Made by a program: the position numbers and the translations under genes. Shown in pieces: positions 1 to 13,225 of a stretch of 64,000 nucleotides of DNA. The stretch covers positions 372,001 to 436,000 of the forward strand of contig JAHLJZ010000003.1 in NCBI GenBank assembly GCA_025602915.1, in the 5' to 3' direction. Positions within the stretch are counted from its first letter, which is position 1. The number at the start of each line of letters is the position of its first letter. The stretch comes from Paraphysoderma sedebokerense (lineage: Eukaryota; Blastocladiomycota; Physodermatomycetes; Physodermatales; Physodermataceae). The notes below the pieces were generated by a model. That model saw only the letters and a list, made by a program, of their open reading frames with translations, ran no database searches and was not told the origin of the DNA.

Positions 1-121
1 CCGCGAAACAAGGTTGCAACAATTAACGCAGTAGAACGCTAGTCAACTTTCCACAAGAGATTACCATCCGTCTGCCCATTTCCCTCCACTGTCATTATAC
101 CCAAATAATACTCTCACAGTC

Positions 122-1834
122 ATGTCCGCCGGTCGTGCATTAAACGATGAAGAAGTTCAAGCTGAGATGAAGAAAATGGTTAGTCATGATGATATTCTGC
201 TTTCCCTTTCTTCCCGTAGCAAGGTTCCCATCCCGGTTAATATCGCCGTTGATTCAAATGCTCAATAATTGCGGACTCCCTGTGCAAGGAATATGGGGGA
301 TGGAAAGTGTCAGCGCCAATATTCCGGCATCATGAGAAGAATCCGCAATAGCCAGTTTGCGTTGTTTACCCGAACCGAAATCCGAATACGATGGTGTCGT
401 TTCACTAATAATGAAGTTGTTCTCCGCAAATTCAACGGCAGAAAAAATGTATCATGGAAACAAAAATAAGATGCAGTCATCCTTAAAGCTTTTATTCCGT
501 TGAATCCACCTGCCTCCATTTGGACTTCAATCGGCTTATCTCAGACCCGTGTGCCTCTCGTTATCCAAGTCATACATCTACAGATCAACAAGAAGCTCGA
601 TACTTTTAATCCCTACTAATTCGGAATACAATCTTACTACATTTGAGTGATGATTCCTATCACTAACCTTTAAATCTCACCCGTCTTGAATTGTCTCTGG
701 CGTTTCATCAACTACAATTTAGGTTGCCTTCATCAAACAAGAGGCGTTAGAAAAGGCAAAAGAAATCAAAGTGAAAGCCGACGAAGAATTTAATATTGAA
801 AAGGTAAGAATTTACACTTTTCTTCAATGAGGGATTAGAAATTATTCTCCATCGCGTGATGGTTCGGTTAAATAACGGCGAATTTTATCTTTTCCTTGAT
901 AATGAATTTAAATCCTACTGTTACGGGATTCCTTATACGATGTCGAATGAAAAATCTGATGTATATTTAGGCTAAACTTGTCCGCCAAGAAACTGTTCAA
1001 ATCGATACAGTTTTCCAGAAAAAAATCAAACAAGCCGAAGTTCAGAGGAAAATGTGCGTTCCTTTTTTCTCTGATGTGTTTTATCACTCACATAGTTGGT
1101 TTAACACTATATTTTTATGACAGTGCCCAGTCGAATCATTCTAATAAATGTCGCCTCAAAGTACTTCAAGCTCGACAGGATCTTCTTCAAGACCTTTTCA
1201 ATGACGCCAAAGCAAAATTACAAACTGTCACCAAGAACGACAATGAATATAAGGAATTGTTGAAGCAACTTTTGGTTCAAGTATGTTTTTATGATATACA
1301 TTGATTTTTCCTGGTTTCAAGTAGTATCTGGTTGCTTATGACAATTTCCAGGGTTTATATCAACTTTTGGAAACAGAAGTCACCGTCCAGTGCAGACAAG
1401 TGGACATGCCTCTCGTTAAGGCAGTTTTAACCGATGCAGTCAAGACTGCTAAGAATACCTTGAAATTCGACATCAATGTGACTTTGGATGAGAAAAATAC
1501 GTTGCCCGAAGAAAGGTTCGCTAGAATTCACCATTTCATCGTAGCCATTCATTTGCGCATGTGTTTACTTTACTTTCATCTTATATAGCATTGGTGGTGT
1601 CATCCTCTCAGCCCAGAATGGCCGTATAAAGTGCTTGAATTCTTTGAAAGACCGTTTGGATATTGTTTCAGATATGGTATGATTTCCATTTTCGTGGATC
1701 CCTAGTGCAGCGACTTGTTCAGACACTAACTTTGTTGAACTGTTATCCACTTTTGTCCACTATTTTTATAGATGCTCCCTGAAATTCGAGTTATGCTGTA
1801 TGGACCTTCTCCTAACCGTCGATTCTTTGATTAA
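122..1834 (+). CDS. VMA4: V-type proton ATPase subunit E
   Basis: This is the peripheral-stalk subunit E of the V1 sector, which holds the catalytic A3B3 ring against rotation as the pump acidifies vacuoles and endosomes. Seven exons (122-178, 723-803, 971-1053, 1124-1280, 1352-1515, 1589-1676, 1772-1834) keep phase and give 230 residues, the usual length of the family. The product opens MSAGRALNDEEVQAEMKKM, has the charged helical N-terminal half (KQEALEKAKEIKVKADEEF), then the globular C-terminal domain with SIGGVILSAQNGRIKC, and ends GPSPNRRFFD, close to the family's normal end. The first intron is 544 nt, far longer than the others (about 70-170 nt). No frameshift or missing block was seen. 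The identification is strong; exon edges are inferred from GT/AG and phase. Confidence 0.95.
179..722 (+). other. Long first intron of the subunit E gene
   Basis: A 544-nt GT-AG intron (GTTAGT...TTTAG) right after the 19th codon. It holds only short open frames on both strands with no recognisable protein, and no convincing snoRNA box pair: two ATGATGA/GTGATGA-like C-box matches lack a suitable CTGA partner. A long first intron may carry transcription-enhancing elements, but nothing in it proves this. Confidence 0.6.
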
Positions 1835-2205
1835 GTATATCGCCGGTAAGAGTATGGAGGTAGGAAGTGGCCTCAACCTGTCGGTCGTTGTGGTTGTATG
1901 TGTTTGTGGTTAGTGCAAGTTGGATGTATTTACCGTACCATTATTTTCATCTCGGATATATTGGCCTTGTTGGTGTATCATATAATTATCAAGATGATCG
2001 TCGTTTTTTGGGGCTGTTAATAAAAGGATTACTGCTAAGCATTTCGTGAATGTTGAGTACCTGTGACTGTAAGTTGAAGTCACGTCCGCACGTTTCGCAG
2101 AGAACCGCATGCAACCTCGCCGGACTCTTCATATTCATTCATCCCGTTCAACAAAGACGATTGCAATATATATAGTGGTATATTCCCAAACCCACATTTC
2201 AAAGA
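1835..2205. other. Intergenic gap (371 bp)
   Basis: This lies between the subunit E stop and the start of the FGDF-repeat gene, both on the plus strand. It must hold the 3' UTR of the first gene and the promoter of the second. An AT-rich ATATATATA stretch lies at about 2168-2176, some 30-40 bp before the ATG. Nothing else is recognisable. Confidence 0.5.
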
Positions 2206-4818
2206 ATGATGGAAACGCTTCCTAATGATCAAATATCGAAGCAGCCTTCCTCCGACTCATCCGAGCCCTCCTCTGTAAACAAAACCGACCCCAAAATCTC
2301 ACCACCCGAAATGAATCTCGATATACTCGATTCCATTTCCTCGAAACCACTTACAAATACAACCGAACAAGCATCTTCGCTATTTAGTTTATCTTCTCAA
2401 CAAAACAATACTACTAGTTCGAGTTTAATCGATGTTCCTCCGTCTTCTGATACCCTCATAGCATTCCAGGATACACCCTCAACCTCAAGTTCATTACCTC
2501 CTTCTGAATCGACAGTTCCTGGCAATCAGCCCGAAGTTGTCGAATTCAAGAATTCTACAGACTTAATAAATGGCAGTTTCGACGCTTCGCAGGTTTCGAA
2601 TCCTTCAATATCCCCCTTATCGTCACTTGAAAACGGGGAGTTAAACGGTACCAGTAATATCGGCTCTATAGAGACGAAACCATTGAATTTGGGTTCTGAA
2701 TCAATGATTGATCCATGGAAAGATAGCTCACCGGCTAAGTCTAGTAGCACCCATTTTGAGTCAACCCATTTTAACGAACCGGAACAGGGTGAATCTGAGA
2801 ATAAAGAGAATGCCATTGGTGCTGGATTGCAAGTAGAACAAACTTTGGGGATTGAAAGTGAGAAGGTTTCAGACACCCTTGAAAATGCGGTAACGGAACA
2901 AGCGATCTCACAGACAGAACATGAGAGAAGTATTCAAGATACTTTTGGGACCGGTGATACGGGTACTGTTGAACAAGTTACGCAACAGACAGAGACACCT
3001 CAACCTCCAGCAACGTCTTCAGCAGAAGAAACTTCTCCTTCCGCTGAGAACGCTCCTACCGTTGACGAGTCGAGCCTCACATCTGAATCTCAACCGGGAT
3101 CCGAATCCCTTCAGTCACATGCAGGTGCCAGCAATGTGACAGAAGAATTTGGCGACTTTGACAAACCCTCGTTTCAAAAAACTACTCAGTCGCAGCCAGA
3201 TGCTTTCGGTATTTCAAAAGATGCCACATCACACCAAGAGTCAAACTTCTCCCCGCCGCAATCAACTGCCGACAAAGTAACTGACGAGTTTGGGGATTTC
3301 GATAATCCGTCGGCTCAAGAGGAAACAAAGAAACAGCAAGATGACTTTGGAGATTTTGGAGACTTCACGACTACCTCAACGTCTGTAGAGGGTACGAAGC
3401 CGGATGACGAATTTGGTGATTTCGGAGATTTTGGGTCTAGCAATGTTGTTCAAGCTGATGATGGATTTGGTGATTTCGGCGACTTTACACAAACTGCGAC
3501 AACTACAAATGATTATTTTGGGGATTTCAACGATATTACCGCACAAGCAGCACCTTCGCAGACTGTGGTTGATGACCCTTATAACATATTTGGGTATAGT
3601 GAAAGCAAAAATTTGATTCACTCCCTGGTATGACCTAGGTGTTCTTGTTCTTTAGTATGCTGAATTCGACTGATTCCGAATTCACCCCAGAGCGATTTAT
3701 CGGCAGTAGATACCGACGTAAGAACAAGTGAAAGCATTCGAAATCTGTTATTACAGATACTTCCCGATGCCGTTCCGTCGACTTCAGAAACTAAGACCAC
3801 GTCACTAACGGCTGAAGCGGAGAAAAGCTCCGAGGGAGAAGAGCAGTCTGGAAAACGATTAGTACCAAATCCTGTCTTCCAAGATGAATTATGGTAAATG
3901 GAGTTTTTATGAAGCAGTACATATGGTAATGTTGACCGGTATTAACAATCATGTATTATTTTTTCAAGGTATAAATTATGGCAACAGTTATCTTCTGAAT
4001 CCGTCTTTGACGAAAACCTGAGTACCAAGATACGTTGGAGAAGATCCTACGCTCGGAAACAGTTTTTGGTGTCTTTGGACATTCCAGTCAACTTAGACGA
4101 TGTGAGTATCTTATGCCTTTTTTTTCTCTCCTTCTACGCTGACTTTCACTAATTCAATAACAGGTGTACAAAGGGGAACGAAAACTTAAACCGTCAACAT
4201 CCCAACCCCTCGACAGCAACACCAAAGCATCAAAAGAACAGCTCGCTTCTGGGTCAACATCAAACCTGACAGCGATTAACACCAACAAAAGTTTATCGGG
4301 ATCAGGAAATCCTATGTCACCATTAAACCAAATTCAATCAGCTACACCAACTTCTCCTTTGCCAGATGTAGACACCTTAACAGCTCTCTGTGACGTGACA
4401 GAAGGTACAACATCTTTGTTCTGGTCCCTATTCCCCTTCAATTCGGAGTTTCTAAATAAATCAATTCTTTGTTACCTCGTCCATTCGTAAATCTTAATAA
4501 AGATGAATTACGTACTAGACCGATTGAAGAACTCAAGAAGCTTGAATCTACGATGCGACAGTATATATCAACTGTAACAGAGCAAATCAATTATTATCTT
4601 GATGCAAGGGAGCAGCTGGCCATGGATTCTGAAATGCATAATAAAATGATCTCGGCATTGGTGACGCAGGCTCAAAAAACTCATGAACTACTGCAAAAGA
4701 AAGGTGTGTTGAAGTAACTAATTTAACCTTTTTAACTACTCTGGCATTGACCAAATTTATTCCAGGTTCCCCGCCGAAAAGCTCGGGAAGTAGGAGTAGG
4801 AAGTCATCCAATAGGTGA
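2206..4818 (+). CDS. FGDF-repeat clathrin/AP-1 accessory protein (Laa2/aftiphilin/gamma-synergin-like)
   Basis: Likely an accessory factor of AP-1/GGA clathrin traffic at the trans-Golgi network or endosomes. Six exons (2206-3627, 3691-3893, 3969-4101, 4164-4404, 4503-4703, 4766-4818) give 750 residues. Residues 1-310 are Ser/Thr/Pro-rich and look disordered. Residues about 310-470 carry a run of [DE]FG[DN]F units (EEFGDF, DEFGDF, DDFGDFGDF, DEFGDFGDF, DGFGDFGDF, DYFGDF), the type of motif that binds the gamma-adaptin or GGA ear. The next exons encode the conserved fungal block with LVPNPVFQDELWYKLW and RKQFLVSLDIPVNLDDV, as I recall it from yeast Laa2-like proteins. The last part is a charged coiled coil (ELRTRPIEELKKLESTMRQY) with a basic Ser/Arg tail. 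The family is inferred from motifs; partner binding is not shown by sequence. The start could be either of two adjacent ATGs (2206 or 2209). Confidence 0.78.
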
Positions 4819-7635
<2,817 letters not shown>

Positions 7636-8342
7636 TGTAGTAGATTAGTTTAATGTGGTTTTGGGGGAAAGGGTGTGGTATTTGGTATAGAAAGGGATAG
7701 TAGTGGATGATGAAGACCGGTGGGGTCAAGGGTGGTGTTGGTGGAAAATCATAGGGTTAGAGAGTTGGGGGCCACTATGGGCACAATATGAGAGCCTTGA
7801 CGTGAGCTAACTTCTTTTGTTTGGATTTGCCCTCTGCGTTCTCTCTGTTTTCCCGTCCCTCTCTTTTTCTCATAATCATCCCCGTTTGGTTCATTTCTGA
7901 TTTGTGCGCATCTACCACTAATCGCCTGCCTCGGTTGTTCGTTTCGGTCTTTATCATCCACCTCACTTCACCAGCTGCAGCACATCGCTTTGGTCTGCTC
8001 CTTGCCAAATCGCACTCCTGCAGTCCTAGACCCGCCTAGATTCTTCATCTTGTCTTTACATATGAACATACCTCTGTCTATACCACATCATGTCGCGCAA
8101 TTGTAATAACTAAACAGCAAGTTTTGCCTCTGTAAATTTTTTAAAATTAATATCAACGGTTCCATGAGATTTGTCTTCCGCAGCTGTCTCCTGTTCCATC
8201 GTCTACTTATTAAGTTAACCTAATGGGATATCCTTGTCGAACTCACAATTATTCGCACGCAAATTACAACAATTTTTTTGTCAACAGATATTTATTTTCA
8301 AATCGCCGAGACATATTAATAAAAGTTATTGATTTACTTTAT
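7636..8342. other. Actin upstream region (707 bp)
   Basis: This lies between the actin start and the 3' end of the next minus-strand gene. It should contain the actin promoter and 5' UTR. On the transcribed (minus) strand it is GA-rich around 7820-7870, seen as TTCTCTCTG/CCCTCTCTTTTTC on the plus strand. Short open frames on both strands are not protein-like. No TATA box could be placed with confidence. Confidence 0.45.
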
Positions 8343-9903
8343 TTACAATAACGCTTTCAACCTTGGCAAACTGCACTCCCAGACTTCATGCCCTTCTTTT
8401 ATTACCTTTCCTTCGGGGGCCACCAACCTCACAATTGACTTCCCGTTTCCAGGTTTCGACGTTCCGACCACATCTCGTAAGAAGTCAATCATGGACTGTA
8501 TTGCAAACGACGTCGCTTTTGAAGTGGGGGCTATCAGAGGAAAAACATGGAGTTGGTGATCGTATATGTCGTGCTGTATAAATGTCGACTTTGATTTGGC
8601 ACATTTATAAGCGAAACCAACATTTTCATCAAGCAAACACTCATCTGCGCCTAAGGTGAATCATTGAACCGTTAGATCAAGCAACCGCGGCAGTCAATGG
8701 AAGGAGGCAAGCCTACCTGTTATGAGTAGTATCGGGGACAGATCTGACGGTGTGGAGAACATCTATCGAGAATGACATCAGTTATAGTGCGCGAACGGAT
8801 GGACATTAAACAACTAACCGGAGATATGTATGGATTTTTGCGCACAAAATCTTTATAATCATCCTTGCCTGTGAAAAATTTGACAGGATTCATCGTCGGG
8901 TGAGAGTCGAAGGGCGCAATATAGTCGTGGATAGAATTTTGAACCCATGATTCACATGTATGAGATAGATCGGTCCAAGGTGACAGTGCGATAACACCGC
9001 CTGGCATAGGGTACTGGTGATCCCGAAGGAAGAGAAGTGTCGCCTATTAAAAATAAAATAATACAAATTTAGCCCAAGTTAAATTGATCCAGAGTCAGAC
9101 AACATGTACTCACCAAAGCTAAGTTTCCACCTGCGGAATCACCCTAATTATAAATCAAAGTCAGTAATCGTACAATCAGAGATTACTCAACTAAGACTTG
9201 CCATCAGAACAATTTTGTCGGACGGAATTTGCAACTCTTGGGTCAAATAAGTATAAGATGCCACGGCGTCATGCAGTGCCGCTGGGTAGACAAATTCTGG
9301 GGCTAGCCGATATTCACTGGGAAGAATGTCAGACAACAAAACGCTAAAATCAAAGATTGATAACATGCAAACATACACAGAATAGAACTGCGCCCCGAAT
9401 TTCTTCACAAATCTGGCGATCCATGGAACATATCGTTTTGCGGATGATAGAAAGTAAGCACCACCATGAAAGAACAGAATAACTTTATCCGTTGATAGTT
9501 GCTCCGGCACCATTGAATACACAGTCAGTACTCTCTCGTCGTTCAGTTGTGTGACCTCGTCAACACCCGTTACTTGAATACCGTTTTCTCCACCAACATT
9601 CAGCTCTATCTTTTCAATCTGGATGCCTTTTAGGAGCCTTTCTCGAACTTTAGGGTCGATTTGAAAGAACTCAAGGGCTTTGCGAGATCGTTCGACGGTG
9701 TTTCGCGGATGTGAAGCTATTTCCCGAGATATCGAGGCGAATATCTCCATCTTCCAGTCCCGAGTGGGTCGCAATGGGCCGTTCCAGAGAATACTGACAC
9801 ATTGTTTGAGCGAAACGAAAGGGACTCGCACAGCGAGAGATGAGTAATAAAGAACATCACTCATGAAGACACTTGCGTTACGAGATTGTACAGGCGAACT
9901 CAT
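8343..9903 (-). CDS. Alpha/beta hydrolase, hormone-sensitive-lipase (fold-3) type
   Basis: Predicted esterase or lipase. Six exons (9377-9903, 9202-9316, 9114-9143, 8819-9043, 8717-8762, 8343-8650) give 416 residues. The oxyanion-hole motif HGGAY is at about residue 145. It is followed by SVEYRLAPE, then the nucleophile elbow GDSAGG. PWTDLS and ISP come next, and ILLITGADE supplies the likely catalytic Asp. A C-terminal His in DHQLHVFPL completes the triad. The intron before GDSAGG has a GC donor (GCAAGT). The intron at 9317-9376 is 60 nt with no stop, so an unspliced reading also stays open. The start is uncertain: ATGs at 9903 (used here) and 10089 are both in frame, but the longer form would leave only about 50 bp before the divergent MPP10 start. 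A hydrophobic stretch near the N-terminus may be a membrane anchor. Substrate unknown. Confidence 0.88.
9144..9201 (-). other. GC-AG intron in the hydrolase gene
   Basis: A 58-nt intron starting GCAAGT and ending TTAG. Splicing here joins KIVLM to GDSAGGNLAL, rebuilding the serine-nucleophile elbow; no GT donor does this. GCAAGT is the normal consensus for the minor GC-AG class that the major spliceosome removes. Confidence 0.85.
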
Positions 9904-10142
9904 ACTGTGGTGTACGAAGAAGAGTTGCGTGTAAGATGTTTGCGCTGAATATAGCGAGACGGTCAAGGTTGGATGTTGAATTCTTCGGGCATGCCTGCAC
10001 ATGCTCATGCTGGCGGGGAATTTCATCACACAAGGGACCGTGGAACAGGTGGGGTAACGCCCACGTGACTTGGTAAACAACTTATCCACCTTACAGATCT
10101 AAAAGTGAAATACGATAGCAAATTCCTTCATATTCATAGAAA
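9904..10142. promoter_or_regulatory. Short divergent promoter: hydrolase / MPP10
   Basis: About 240 bp separate the preferred hydrolase start (minus) from the MPP10 start (plus), and only 53 bp if the longer hydrolase N-terminus is real. The two genes probably share a bidirectional promoter. No named element was identified. Confidence 0.5.
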
Positions 10143-12072
10143 ATGGCCCCAATTGTCGAGCAGTCACAACAAGCACATCCACTCAATGATGGCTCGCTAA
10201 ATTCTTTTGTTGAAACTCTTTCGACCAAACCCGAAATATTCTTCAATCCTCCTGCCTCTCTTTTAGACGACATCTTGTCAAATTCTCGCATTTACTTCCA
10301 ACTCTCAAAATCTGATGAGCCGTTTCCAGGAGCGTTTGGTCCTTTGGCGGAGCTGACGGTTGATGGCTTCACTAACGATCAGGTTTGGGAGATTATACAG
10401 CTACAGAATGAACCTTTGATGCAGTTTGTCGAAGAGAGTGTGGAAGATCTTTTGAACTGTCAAAACGAACATCCCGAACAAAGCGATAGTGAACGAGACG
10501 AAGAAGATGAAGAGAAAAATGAGACCATCAGCGATACAGAGAGTGTAGACAATCACGATGATCTATTAAGTTTAAATAGCGATATGGACGAGGCCAAACT
10601 CGATAATGGTGTTGCTGATACAGTTGACATAAACGAAGCAGAAGATGAAGAAGATCGTGTTAGACGGCGTATCTTGGAGGATGGTCTGGGTTCGGATTTG
10701 GAGGAGAATGATGATGACGGACTGGCACTTGATTCAGATAATGATTTTGACGATGAAGATATGGACGCCGACGAGGAAGCAGCAGAGATGACATATAAGG
10801 ATTTTTTTGGAGAAGAGCCAGTTCAACACGACGCCGAACCAAAAATGATCAGTGACTTGGGTTCAGAAGACAGTGAAGATGATGTGGATGGCAATGAAGA
10901 ACTTGAAACGAAGATTAGCAACTTGTTTGCAGCGGATGCTGAGGACGATGCAAACGATTCACAAGCAAAATCCACGTTTGAGAAGGAACAAGAAAAATTG
11001 CAGAATCTTGTGAAAAAGTTGGAGGAAGAAAACGTTGAAGATAAATCTTGGGCTTTGAAAGGTGAAGTGGCGAGTAAGAAACGGCCGCTCAATTCGTTGT
11101 TAGAAGAAGATCTAGAGTTCGACACTGTCAAGAAGCCCGTCCCAATTATTACCGAAGAAGTAACGTCCACTCTGGAGGACTTGATTCGGCAGCGCATCGT
11201 GGATAAAGCTTTCGATGATGTTGAACGGAAAGTCAGAATGGAAACGAGAGAATTCAAACCCCGAGGAGAAATATCAGATGAGAAGAGCAAGGCCAGCTTA
11301 GCCGAGATTTACGAAGAAGAATACATCAAAAACGTTAGCCACGAAAAGAGTGACAAAGTAAGCGAAGAATTGAAAAAGAAGCACGACGACATCCAAAATC
11401 TGTTCAAGAATATTTGCTTCAAATTGGACTCCCTCAGCAATTTCTACTTCACTCCCAAACCTGTACGTGTTGGCCATTTATTAATCATCTTTTGGAAATT
11501 CTTGAGTGAGTTTCTAATATTTGTTTTCACCTCTCTAGCCGAAACCCGAAATCACTGTTGTGCCAGATGTTCCTGCCATCACACTTGAAGAAGTTATTCC
11601 AAGCACTGTGAACGACGCGAGCCTAAAAGCGCCCGAAGAGGTTTATGACAAGAAGAAGGAGGATCTCAAGGTAACCATTCTTCCTTTCTTTATGCAATTT
11701 GAACACCGTATTAACTCATCTATCAGGGCGAAACCGAATTAACCAAATCCGAAAAGGACAAGAAAAGGAAGCATAAGAAACTCGGAAAGAAACAAAGAGC
11801 CATTGAAAAGAGGAAACAGACTGAGGTCATTGAAAAACATCATCCGGAACGTTTGCAAGGCAAATCCAAAATGGCCAAGAAGCGAGCCATCGATGATCTG
11901 GTTAACGCTGATGTAAGTTTTGGGATTTTTTATCCATTATTCCTTGCCTACATCTATATTGACAATGTTTTTCGCTTTACAGAATGTTACATTTATTACT
12001 ACATCAACGACTAGTCTAAAACGTCAGAAAAGGGATAAAGATGATGTTAAGTCTTCTAATCTGAAGTTGTAA
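10143..12072 (+). CDS. MPP10: U3 snoRNP protein MPP10
   Basis: Component of the small-subunit processome; with Imp3 and Imp4 it binds U3 snoRNA and pre-rRNA in the nucleolus for 18S maturation. Four exons (10143-11462, 11539-11670, 11727-11912, 11983-12072) give 575 residues. The N-terminal third is moderately conserved (GPLAELTVDGFTNDQVWEII). The middle is very acidic (runs of D and E), with TYKDFFGEE, the family's signature. The core follows with STFEKEQEKLQNLVKKLEEE, SWALKGEV and RPLNSLLEEDLEFD. Next come IRQRIVDKAFDDVERK, SLAEIYEEEY and LDSLSNFYFTPKP. The C-terminal end is Lys/Arg-rich (KKRKHKKLGKKQRAIEKRK, MAKKRAIDDLVNAD). All blocks are in family order. The start is the first ATG after a very short intergenic region. 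Confidence 0.95.
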
Positions 12073-13225
12073 TGTATATAATATAATGGAGATGGTGGCT
12101 GAAATACAACATTACTGTTGTGCAATTGAGAAGGGAATCAGGCCATTGGTATTTGGCAATTTTATATTTGCTGAACTACGTTGCCGATACACTTGGGAGG
12201 TGATACAGTAATTGAGAAAATTTTCTTCATTTTAAGACCAATAACTGGCTACCTGTAAGATTTTAAGTCCGGAACGCGAATGCCGCTGCAATAAACGACC
12301 AATGAACACAATTAATTTGTATATCTCTTTGAGTTACTTTGCATATTAATCATACAGAGCGATATATACGCACTATACATTTTTTGTCTTGATCTGTTGT
12401 GCTCTTGTTCGCGGATGTCAAGCTGCGCATAAGTAGTGATTATAACGAATTAAACGAATTATATGTTGAATTGCTGCAGCACTTACGAGACTTGAGATTG
12501 TCCTTGTATTACTCTGAATTCATTCATATTCACTTTATTAAACTTGCTGATTATGTATGTCGAAGAGATATAGAGCATCAGGCCTTGAGCCCAACGAATT
12601 ACGGTCGCGCAATTTTTGTATTGGCTTACGTATATAAGATAAGACGATCGCTGAAGACGACCTTTGAAGGAAGACAGTCCTAGAGTGATTCACTCATAAT
12701 TTCAAGATTTCATTGCCATATATCTGTTCATGGTGGGATTTCATCTATCCCTATAATTTTCAAATTGAAATCCGGGAAGTGACGGTGGCAATTGCATTAG
12801 GACAGATAGAAACTGGTAGCATGAGCGTGGCAAATTTTACTGCCGCTCGGCCTGCTGTCTAACACAAAGGAGTCCTTTCAGTCAGCATTAACTGAGTGAC
12901 TCGATCAGTCTGGATCTGCAATGGAGAATGCAAAAGACACGGTGGCAGGAGGAGGGATTTCAAATTTAAATTGCTCGAGTGAGTCAGAGGGTCGGGCGCG
13001 CGGGAGTGACCGGAGAGGCGCTCCTTTCTCTCCGTGAAATGCTGAATCAGCGACTCCGTGCGTTCCACTTTTTTTCACGCTCTGCCCCACATAATTATCC
13101 TTCTGCGGCATTCCGCGGCTGACTCACCATCCCGCATCCCGCTGATATACAGTAGCGATAGCACCCCATCATCCCATCACCACTCCAGCAATCCTCCATC
13201 CCCCGCCCCTCTCGCTTTAACTACA
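12073..13225. other. Intergenic region (1.15 kb) with two bZIP-type sites
   Basis: This lies between MPP10 and the PPR gene, both plus strand. An open frame at 12399-12683 (94 codons) has no protein-like features. TGAGTCA (12980-12986) and TGACTCA (13120-13126), perfect AP-1/Gcn4-type sites, lie about 240 and 100 bp before the chosen PPR start. The frame stays open upstream of that start, so part of 13058-13225 could be read, but it is Ser/Pro/His-rich and not conserved-looking. About eight such 7-mers are expected by chance in 64 kb. Confidence 0.4.

Noticed and set aside
269-519. Short frames on both strands within the first intron of the V-ATPase gene
   Set aside because: No domain, no splice partners, inside an intron fixed by the conserved protein.
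647-660. Possible C/D-box snoRNA in the V-ATPase first intron
   Set aside because: A GTGATGA-like C box is present but no suitable CTGA D box or terminal stem was found.
9904-10089. 62-residue N-terminal extension of the hydrolase
   Set aside because: In frame, but Cys/His/Ser-rich and not protein-like, and it would leave only 53 bp to the divergent MPP10 start. Kept as an alternative.
12399-12683. 94-codon frame between MPP10 and the PPR gene
   Set aside because: Composition not protein-like enough, no partner exons or motif; could be a chance frame in AT-rich DNA.
13058-13225. 56-codon extension of the PPR protein
   Set aside because: The downstream Met at 13226 begins a typical mitochondrial presequence; the extension is His/Ser/Pro-rich and unlikely to be translated.
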